Of a stretch of 20,478 bases of DNA, positions 14,590-20,478 are shown in pieces. The DNA comes from JALQTD01 sp036825655 (GTDB lineage: Bacteria > Bacteroidota > Bacteroidia > Flavobacteriales_D > Sanyastnellaceae), in assembly GCA_036825655.1 (NCBI GenBank), contig DAISXU010000038.1, forward strand, positions 1 to 20,478, read 5' to 3'. Each line of letters starts with the position of its first letter. The first letter of the stretch is position 1. The notes beneath the pieces are model-generated. The model was not told the DNA's origin. It saw only the letters and a program-made list of their open reading frames with translations, and searched no databases. The position numbers were made by a program, and so were the translations under genes.

Positions 14590-15450
14590 TCAATAGTGCC
14601 ATAGGTCGTGCTCCAGTTCAAACAGGTCGTTTTGGATGCGTTGACCTTCTGCCAGGATGTCTAATCCTTGCATGTAGCTCTGGATCTTCCGATCGTACAC
14701 ATTGGATTCCTTGATGATGTAGCTCGCGAAATACCGCTTTTGAAATAAATCTTCGAAAGAACGTCGCTGTGCGTCATTGTAAGTGTTGTATACCTCAGCG
14801 TTGGCAAAAACGTATCGGCATTCGGGGTAATAGAGCCAAAACAAGGTCTCGAAGCCTTGGGATTCGCCTTCAATGTCATAGCTCTCCTTTTGAGGAGCAA
14901 TGCCAATGATTCTTACGTATCGTTCGCTTCTTTGGCGGTCGAAAATCCAATCTTCTTTGATGATGTATCGCTTGACATCTTCAGTTCGGATTGGAGTGGA
15001 TTCAGGCTTAGCTCCGATGGGCTCACCACTGATCAAGTCAAACTGGGGGACCAAGACTGTTGGATTGAGAACAGAATCTACTTCGCTTTGGGTCAGCGGA
15101 TAGCGGAATTCATCATCTTCGCCAGTGGGACCGCCGCCATAAGCAATCAGTGTGCCTTCCACTTCAAGCGCATCCCGCATGACATTGAATAAGGATTTCC
15201 GGTCTGCAATGGGAACGATTGGGAAGTAGAACGAGTGGTTCATCTTCTGCGTAAGGTCAATCACGCGCCACACACGTTTTGTGTACATCACGTCCGCTTC
15301 CCTCAAGGAAGGGTAGGGGATGACTCGTTTCGTGCGGTTGGTCTCTTTCACATACGCACCATCTAAAACGGATGGTACTTGGGCTTGCAAACCTGCGAAG
15401 GCAGGGAACAACACCAAGGCCAGAGCGAGAGTACGGGTGTAGAGTTTCAT
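14590..15450 (-). CDS. gldN: T9SS ring component GldN/PorN
   Basis: GldN (PorN) is a periplasmic protein that binds the lipoprotein GldK to form the outer-membrane-associated ring of the T9SS and contacts GldM. The 286-residue product has a signal peptide (1-23, ending LQA) and the family signature directly after it: VLDGAYVKETNRTKRVIPYP, then LREADVMYTKRVWRVIDL and MNHSFYFPI. Further conserved-looking segments are YIIKEDWIFDRQRSERYVRI and LFWLYYPECRYVFANAEVYN. It starts 7 bases after gldM and is the last gene before the intrinsic terminator. Length is usual for the family. Confidence 0.95.
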   Translation of the reverse strand: MKLYTRTLALALVLFPAFAGLQAQVPSVLDGAYVKETNRTKRVIPYPSLREADVMYTKRVWRVIDLTQKMNHSFYFPIVPIADRKSLFNVMRDALEVEGTLIAYGGGPTGEDDEFRYPLTQSEVDSVLNPTVLVPQFDLISGEPIGAKPESTPIRTEDVKRYIIKEDWIFDRQRSERYVRIIGIAPQKESYDIEGESQGFETLFWLYYPECRYVFANAEVYNTYNDAQRRSFEDLFQKRYFASYIIKESNVYDRKIQSYMQGLDILAEGQRIQNDLFELEHDLWHY

Positions 15451-15457
15451 GGGGTGA

Positions 15458-17167
15458 TTAATTTACTGTGAGCTTGAGCGGCGCAAGGGGGCGGTCGGTG
15501 CCGTCAGGCATTCCCACCACAATGTCCTCCAAGTAAATAACGGTGCCACGAGCACAAGACTCGAGCAGTGATTTCATGTCTGAGGTCAACCGGTTCGATG
15601 AGGAAGCTTTCCGAATCAAAGTGCCGTCGCGGTTCACAACGAGTTGAAAGCTCTTCACGACAACCGTTACGTTGAAGTCAAAATTTTCCATTCGTGCACT
15701 CACTCCAGGAACTCCTCGTAATGTGTTCCGGTCAATGGAGCGATCGGTTGGTGACTTCCCTCCAAATTGAGGCACAGGGTCTGGAATCCGCTTGACTCGG
15801 AATTCTTTTGCCGGCATGGATTTTTTTGACCCGTCGGGAAGTTCTGCTGTAACAGAGATGTTTGCAAGGTCGCCACTTCCTGGCTCGACAATGTATGTAC
15901 CGTCCGGTTGTGGCTTGATCTTGTGATTTCCACTAATGGAAACCGTGATTTTATCACTTGCCACTCCAGGCACAGAAACTTCTACTGGGTTTGGGACGCC
16001 GCGGTAGAATACATTCATCTGAGTGGGAGAAACAACCAGTGCTGGCTCGGCCACCTGGAAAATTGGGGTGATGAAAGGATAGTCTTCAACTGATCCATCA
16101 GGTCCAGTCAGCTTAATGAGGCCTTTGTATTGCGCTTCACCCAACGGCAGGTTGTTCGTTGCAATTCTCAACGCTCCAAACCCGTTGCTCCCGATGTTCA
16201 AAGCATCGAGTCCAGCGATGTCAATCGTTGAGCTATCGCGTCCGTCAAATCGGTTGTTGTCCACATAAATCGCAGGTCGGTTGGTGTTATCAAATGCAGC
16301 AAGCAACACTTCTGCGCGGAAGCTATCTCCACGGAGAAGGTAGCTCGATTGCGGCACCACAAGGGGAGCAAGTGATGTGAACTTGAAGGATTTGGAATCC
16401 ACGTCTCCCGCTAACCAAGCGACCACGTCAGCCTCGGTGTTTTGAACGTCCAAAATGAGTTTCGTCATGAGTGGCATGACTGCTGCGAGTGGAACGTCAT
16501 AGAAGTTTGCGGCTTCCCACAAAACTTCAACGCCATTCTCCATTTCGTTGGCAAAGATGAACGTACGATCGATTTGATTCTTGAGGGACGCAGGCAAACT
16601 GCGCGTTTGACCTTCAACATCTTGGAAGGTGATGCGCTTCAATGATTCGCGAAAAGCCTCGAGGCGATTTTTCAATTCCCTTGCGGACCATTCGTCCTCT
16701 TTTGGAGCGCTCGGTTCAGAGCCTACTAGGAATGTTGTGAGTGCTTGGTACTCATCTTTTTTATCGATGAGCGCGAGGTTCAAGGTAGTATCTTGTCCAT
16801 TGGCATCTTTGCCGATGTATGCACTGAATCCGAGAGGTTCTTGCTCTTCATAGTCTCCGCCTGAATAGCTCATGGATCGTGCTTTGAGTTCATTGATGTA
16901 TGAGATCAACGACTCAGCAGATTTTTGAATCTTGAGCGCTTCGGCAAGAAAGGGCGCAGTTTTTTCAGGATTGGAAGAATTCTGCATCGCCGAAATAGCG
17001 CTGTTATTCTTCGTATTCAATGTCACTTGCGTTTTGCGCAAGCTGTTCTCCACTTTGACGAAGCCATTCAGGACTTCTTTGGAGATGTTCAAGGCAAGCA
17101 AAGCCGTCAGGACGAGGTACATCATCCCGATCATCTTCTGCCTAGGTGTTTCTTTTCCTCCAGCCAT
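15458..17167 (-). CDS. gldM: T9SS/gliding motor component GldM/PorM
   Basis: GldM has one inner-membrane helix and a long periplasmic arm of stacked domains that reaches the GldK/GldN ring. With GldL it makes the proton-motive-force-driven rotary motor that powers T9SS secretion and gliding. The 569-residue product begins MAGGKETPRQKMIGMMYLVL, with a transmembrane helix at about 13-28. Arg9, which in Flavobacterium GldM is reported to pair with an intramembrane Glu of GldL, is present here. A helical domain follows (about 30-225), then beta-rich domains. The C-terminal region includes VVKSFQLVVNRDG and ends PLAPLKLTVN. It lies between gldL (39-base gap) and gldN (7-base gap). Confidence 0.96.
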   Translation of the reverse strand: MAGGKETPRQKMIGMMYLVLTALLALNISKEVLNGFVKVENSLRKTQVTLNTKNNSAISAMQNSSNPEKTAPFLAEALKIQKSAESLISYINELKARSMSYSGGDYEEQEPLGFSAYIGKDANGQDTTLNLALIDKKDEYQALTTFLVGSEPSAPKEDEWSARELKNRLEAFRESLKRITFQDVEGQTRSLPASLKNQIDRTFIFANEMENGVEVLWEAANFYDVPLAAVMPLMTKLILDVQNTEADVVAWLAGDVDSKSFKFTSLAPLVVPQSSYLLRGDSFRAEVLLAAFDNTNRPAIYVDNNRFDGRDSSTIDIAGLDALNIGSNGFGALRIATNNLPLGEAQYKGLIKLTGPDGSVEDYPFITPIFQVAEPALVVSPTQMNVFYRGVPNPVEVSVPGVASDKITVSISGNHKIKPQPDGTYIVEPGSGDLANISVTAELPDGSKKSMPAKEFRVKRIPDPVPQFGGKSPTDRSIDRNTLRGVPGVSARMENFDFNVTVVVKSFQLVVNRDGTLIRKASSSNRLTSDMKSLLESCARGTVIYLEDIVVGMPDGTDRPLAPLKLTVN

Positions 17168-17197
17168 GGGTGTGCTGTTTACGTGTTAATGAAAGTT

Positions 17198-17219
17198 CAA
17201 CCGCGATTAACCGCGGTTG
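17198..17219 (-). other. 8-bp perfect hairpin holding the gldL stop codon
   Basis: CAACCGCG (17198-17205) and CGCGGTTG (17212-17219) are perfect reverse complements around a 6-base loop. Read on the minus strand, the loop GTTAAT contains the TAA stop of gldL. No T-run follows, so it is not a typical terminator. An mRNA stability, processing or translational-coupling role at the gldL-gldM border is possible. Confidence 0.55.
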
Positions 17220-17965
17220 CCCATGGCGTTAAGCATGTTGCTGTAAACCGTATTCAATGAAGCCAGGTTTTGAGCGAGCTCAGCGATGTTGCTCTTGTAG
17301 AGCTTGGTGTCCTCCACGGAGTCATTCAAGTTTTGGACCAATTCACCCATGCCTGCGTACAAAGCTTTGTTTTGCTCGAGTTGAGCCAACTGGGACTCGT
17401 ACATGTTATTCAAGGCACTGAGGTTGGTTGTCATGGTCTCCATGTGCTGACCTACCGTGTGACCAGCGTCGGCTGCGCCTACTAAACCGGTGAGGCTCTC
17501 TGAGACCTGTGCGTATGTATCGGACAAACCGCTCACTTGACCCGTTGCCTTTTGCAGGGCCTCGCTGTAATCTGTTGTCGCTGCAGAGGCTTGTGCGACG
17601 TCTCCCATTTTCGTTGCTTGTTCGCCCAAGTTGCGCATGCCATCTCCAAGCCGCTCGAGCAAAGCAGAATCGATGTTTGCGTCTTTCAGCATATCATCCA
17701 ACTGGTCCGTGAGTTTGCCTTTCTTGGGGTCAGGACCCTGACCGCCAGAGCTTAATTCTGGGTAAACCAATGTCCAATCTGGCTCCTCATGAACTTTTTC
17801 GAAAGCGGAGAAGGCGAAAATCACGGCTTCCGTTCCCAATCCAGCGATCAACATGAGTGATGCTCCTTCCCAGTGTTGGATTTTAAACAACGCACCGACA
17901 ATTACAATGGCGGCACCGAATCCGTACAACTTCGCCATGAAGTTCTTCCAGGCTTTGCTCTGCAT
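17207..17965 (-). CDS. gldL: T9SS/gliding motor component GldL/PorL
   Basis: GldL forms the inner-membrane pentamer around two GldM helices in the T9SS motor. The 252-residue product has two transmembrane helices at the N-terminus (about 11-27, AKLYGFGAAIVIVGALF, and 35-56, ASLMLIAGLGTEAVIFAFSA) joined by the typical KIQHWEG turn, then a long cytoplasmic helical part. Glu46 inside the second helix is in the place of the intramembrane Glu that is reported to be essential for proton coupling (Glu49 in F. johnsoniae). The cytoplasmic region is rich in Ala/Gln/Ser and probably coiled coil (about 100-250). It is flanked by hairpins on both sides of the gene. The ATG at 17965 starts the conserved MQSKAWKNFM. 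Confidence 0.96.
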   Translation of the reverse strand: MQSKAWKNFMAKLYGFGAAIVIVGALFKIQHWEGASLMLIAGLGTEAVIFAFSAFEKVHEEPDWTLVYPELSSGGQGPDPKKGKLTDQLDDMLKDANIDSALLERLGDGMRNLGEQATKMGDVAQASAATTDYSEALQKATGQVSGLSDTYAQVSESLTGLVGAADAGHTVGQHMETMTTNLSALNNMYESQLAQLEQNKALYAGMGELVQNLNDSVEDTKLYKSNIAELAQNLASLNTVYSNMLNAMGNRG

Positions 17966-18006
17966 TTTTCTATACTTTAAGTTGGTTTCAATTTCAATTC
18001 AGAGGG

Positions 18007-18020
18007 GCCTCCTCGGAGGC
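18007..18020 (-). other. Short GC-rich hairpin between gldK and gldL
   Basis: GCCTCC (18007-18012) and GGAGGC (18015-18020) form a near-palindrome that can fold into a 5- or 6-bp stem, just past the gldK stop (18028) and 41 bases before the gldL start. It lacks a T-run. It could be a transcript-stability or partial-attenuation element. Confidence 0.4.
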
Positions 18021-18027
18021 GATTTAC

Positions 18028-19395
18028 TCAATTCCAGTCTTCAGGATCTCCGGCTTTGCCTCGTCCTAAGTAGGACATGACGGACCTGAATCCAATGTAT
18101 GACTTGGGCGTGTCGCGGTACTCATAAGAACGCGAACCCGTCTCACAATAGTATCCAATGTCCTTCCAAGATCCGCCACGAATGACTTTGCGATGCAAGG
18201 ATGGCGGGTCATCAACTGTAGCGTTGTACGTGTACTCTGGACTTAGGTCGTGAGAGAATTCATATACCGTCTCGTCAAATGCTGTATTCGTCCATTCCGC
18301 AACATTTCCAGCCATCTGATACAACCCATAATCGTTGGGCATGAAGGTCTGAACAGGAACCGTAAACGCCGCTCCATCTTCGACGTAGTCTCCACGCATG
18401 GGCTTGTAGTTCGCCAGAGGACAACCTAAGTTGTTTCTCATGTATGGACCTCCCCATGGGTAGGGGCTCAATTCCAAACCACCACGTGCTGCGTATTCCC
18501 ATTCTGCCTCTGATGGAAGGCGGAATCTCTGCACAGTAATTTCTCCATTGGACATGCGGTACTGGTTCAAGAACTGGGTTCTCCATGCGTTGAACGCCTT
18601 CGCTTGGCTCCAAGTAACTCCCACTACTGGATAGTCATCAAATGCGTTATGCCAAAAATATGCTTCGGCGTAATCCTCATGGAACCCATAGGTGAAGTCG
18701 CGCACCCACGTTAATGTGTCCGGGTAAACGTTAATGGTCTCTTCAATGACAAATTGAGACCGGTCGCTGTGCCCACGGATGCTGTGCAACTGATTGAGGC
18801 TGTTCACTTCGCTGAATTCCTCGTCTTGGCCGGAGGGGTCTGCAGCTGCCTCAAAGTTGATCCACCAGTAGCGGAAATTCAGTTTACGGGTGTCCAATTC
18901 AGCACGGTTGTAGAATTGGTCAGAACCTTGAAGGAAATACTCATCGTAGAGCAAGTCAAATACATCCTCGTCTTCCCAATCAATGGGGGTTTCCCAATTG
19001 AGAATGTACCCTTTGTCAATGAATCGATCCAATTCACGTCCTCTCTCATCTTCGGCAACAAAGTAGTCTTCGTTGTCATCTTCGGCGAGCGTGTTCAAGA
19101 AAAGTGAATCGCGAACCCAGTGCACGAATTGGCGGTACTCGTTGTTCGTGATCTCAGTCGCATCCATGTAAAAAGATGGAATGGTCACGGTCTTTGAACG
19201 AGTGGTTAGAGCAAAAGGAACGTCTTGGTCACTCGGGCCCATGGTGTATGAGCCGAGGTGGATGTAGTTCATGCCAAACGGGTTGACTTGACTGAATTCC
19301 TGGCGCGGGTATACGCCGACCAATTCCCCTTGAGGGCCCATGTAGCATCCCGCGAATAAAGCAGCGGATGCTAGGATGAAAAGGATATGTTTCAT
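18028..19395 (-). CDS. gldK: T9SS/gliding lipoprotein GldK/PorK
   Basis: GldK is an outer-membrane lipoprotein that forms the periplasmic T9SS ring with GldN. The 455-residue product has a lipoprotein signal ending in LFAGC with Cys17. A formylglycine-generating-enzyme (FGE)-like fold follows: MNYIHLGSYTMG and FYMDATEITNNEYRQFVHWV near the start, FRLPSEAEWEYAARGG, YQMAGNVAEWT, VIRGGSW and YIGFRSV toward the end. Long acidic insertions (about 105-200) are usual in GldK. At the place of the two catalytic FGE cysteines the sequence reads GGSWKDIGYYC, so the first is Asp412 and only the second (Cys417) remains, consistent with a structural rather than enzymatic role. The ATG at 19395 directly precedes the lipoprotein signal. 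It is second in the operon, 65 bases after porP. Confidence 0.95.
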   Translation of the reverse strand: MKHILFILASAALFAGCYMGPQGELVGVYPRQEFSQVNPFGMNYIHLGSYTMGPSDQDVPFALTTRSKTVTIPSFYMDATEITNNEYRQFVHWVRDSLFLNTLAEDDNEDYFVAEDERGRELDRFIDKGYILNWETPIDWEDEDVFDLLYDEYFLQGSDQFYNRAELDTRKLNFRYWWINFEAAADPSGQDEEFSEVNSLNQLHSIRGHSDRSQFVIEETINVYPDTLTWVRDFTYGFHEDYAEAYFWHNAFDDYPVVGVTWSQAKAFNAWRTQFLNQYRMSNGEITVQRFRLPSEAEWEYAARGGLELSPYPWGGPYMRNNLGCPLANYKPMRGDYVEDGAAFTVPVQTFMPNDYGLYQMAGNVAEWTNTAFDETVYEFSHDLSPEYTYNATVDDPPSLHRKVIRGGSWKDIGYYCETGSRSYEYRDTPKSYIGFRSVMSYLGRGKAGDPEDWN

Positions 19396-19460
19396 GACTT
19401 GCGGGGTTTCAACAGATTGTTACGATGTATAACTCCAAAAGGTTTTGTTTTCGTCTGTGA

Positions 19461-20420
19461 TTAGAGGAAACGAGGATTGGAGTGACGTTGCGTCATCGGA
19501 ATCTGTAGGAACTTAAAGCAGTAGCTGAGGAAGACTTCGTGAGAACCATTTGAATAGTTCTGAAGGTCTGAAGTTGTGATGTCGTAAGAATATCCCAAAC
19601 GGAATACTTGAGTGGATTCGCTTGTGCGGTCCTTGTTGTCAATGCGGTATTGGAAGCCAGCGACTGGAGCAAACGCATCACCAGGCCTCCAGGACACTCC
19701 GGCCCATGCCATTTGATTCCATAGAATGTTGACATTGACGTCAGCAATGGAGGCGTTCAAATCGGATTTAGCTAAGAGGTTGGTTCTTAAAACCAAGTAG
19801 TCGCTGTCAATGGCATAGTCATATCCGCCCATAAAGTACAGGTGACGCTTAGGTTGGATGCTCAATGCGCCCAACTCCGTTTGAGCAACGTGGGTAGCTG
19901 AAACGCCAGCGTAGAAGCTGCCTGGCTTTTGAATATAAAGACCGAGGTCCACATCATAAGCACTCGCAGAAGACTGCTGGTTGGGGATGGCAGGGTCATC
20001 TTGCCAAGGGTCAATGGACACCCAATTGTTTCCAATCGTTTTGTTGAACATGGTTACAGCCAAACCAGCGCTAACAGTAGCTCCATTGCTAAGCGTTGGC
20101 AGGTGATAGGCATAGCCCGCCTTGAGCATGTTGTTCGTTTCCTGGCCCAGCGCATCATTGTACACAGAAATCATGACCCCACCGTGAATGGGTTCAATGA
20201 AGGTGTTCGCATTCAATAAAGATGTGTTGGGGTCAGCTCCTAGGTCTTGCCACTGGTTCCTGTAGGTTCCTGAAATGCAAGTCAACTCACTGTGGCCTGC
20301 AGCGGCGGGGTTGAATCCGACAGGATCCATGAACCATTGGGTGTACTGCGGGTCCTGTTGAGCCGATGAAAAAGCGGCAAAGCCCATGGCACAGAAGAAC
20401 AAAAAGGAGATGCGAATCAT
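19461..20420 (-). CDS. porP: PorP/SprF-family outer-membrane protein
   Basis: PorP/SprF proteins are outer-membrane barrels that work with the T9SS, including anchoring or export of specific surface proteins. The 319-residue product has a signal peptide (1-20, ending FAAFSSA), and the family hallmark right after it: QQDPQYTQWFMDPVGFNPAAAG (quoted as its parts QQDPQYTQ and FNPAAAG). It then shows repeated amphipathic strands and the expected TYRNQW segment. The ATG at 20420 begins the signal peptide; an in-frame TTG at 20453 would add 11 unneeded residues. It is the first gene of the porP-gldK-gldL-gldM-gldN order known from Porphyromonas porPKLMN. The operon promoter is probably in the last bases of the window or beyond; only a weak TATCTTGA-type match is seen. 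Many paralogues of this family exist, but the context favours the core copy. Confidence 0.92.
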   Translation of the reverse strand: MIRISFLFFCAMGFAAFSSAQQDPQYTQWFMDPVGFNPAAAGHSELTCISGTYRNQWQDLGADPNTSLLNANTFIEPIHGGVMISVYNDALGQETNNMLKAGYAYHLPTLSNGATVSAGLAVTMFNKTIGNNWVSIDPWQDDPAIPNQQSSASAYDVDLGLYIQKPGSFYAGVSATHVAQTELGALSIQPKRHLYFMGGYDYAIDSDYLVLRTNLLAKSDLNASIADVNVNILWNQMAWAGVSWRPGDAFAPVAGFQYRIDNKDRTSESTQVFRLGYSYDITTSDLQNYSNGSHEVFLSYCFKFLQIPMTQRHSNPRFL

Positions 20421-20478
20421 GCTAACGTTTTGTTTTTCAACACTTAACCTCAAGATAGGGTATCTAGAAGGTCTGCTA

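Noticed and set aside
1..20478. CRISPR array, tRNA or rRNA genes, insertion sequence, prophage or defence system
   Set aside because: No spaced direct repeats, no tRNA-like folds noticed, and no transposase, integrase or nuclease frames; nearly all of the window is occupied by core-type genes.

Overview
The window reads as a stretch of a Bacteroidota chromosome, most likely order Flavobacteriales. The grounds are a complete porP-gldK-gldL-gldM-gldN type IX secretion (T9SS) operon, a GldB-like gene, a T9SS C-terminal sorting domain on one product, TAnnTTTG-type promoter elements, and few obvious Shine-Dalgarno sequences. Base composition is near half GC by eye. A run of 10 Ns at 3838-3847 shows this is a scaffold, possibly from a metagenome or single cell. 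Assignment below order level is not possible from this sequence alone.

Left part (1-5642). A truncated GldB-like gene runs off the left edge and diverges from a PorT-like outer-membrane barrel gene, which is coupled to nadE (NAD synthetase) by a TGATG overlap. nadE converges, with a 7-base overlap, on a minus-strand operon. In transcription order that operon is dtd (D-aminoacyl-tRNA deacylase), a MazG-like nucleotide pyrophosphohydrolase, and a large secreted Asp-box/sortilin-type beta-propeller protein. Both junctions in it are ATGA overlaps. The propeller gene is interrupted by the N gap, so its apparent frameshift is best read as an assembly artefact.

Middle part (5643-12428). A small lipoprotein with a collagen-like Gly-X-Y segment (minus strand, with its own terminator) diverges from purL (purine biosynthesis). 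purL is followed by a PASTA-domain membrane protein, a T9SS-sorted secreted protein and an RluD-family pseudouridine synthase, all on the plus strand and the last two overlapping by TGATG.

Right part (12546-20420). All genes are on the minus strand. The T9SS core operon is transcribed porP, gldK, gldL, gldM, gldN and ends at a strong intrinsic terminator, followed by an ABC-F ATPase gene. GldL and GldM form the proton-driven inner-membrane motor, GldK and GldN the periplasmic/outer-membrane ring, and PorP is an outer-membrane partner. The T9SS-sorted protein at 9481-11385 would be a client of this machine. Hairpins lie at both borders of gldL.

No stretch longer than 300 bases lacks a gene. 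I saw no tRNA, rRNA, CRISPR array, transposase or phage gene. The window is mostly core chromosome. I did not find a clearly new system, only several details worth checking.
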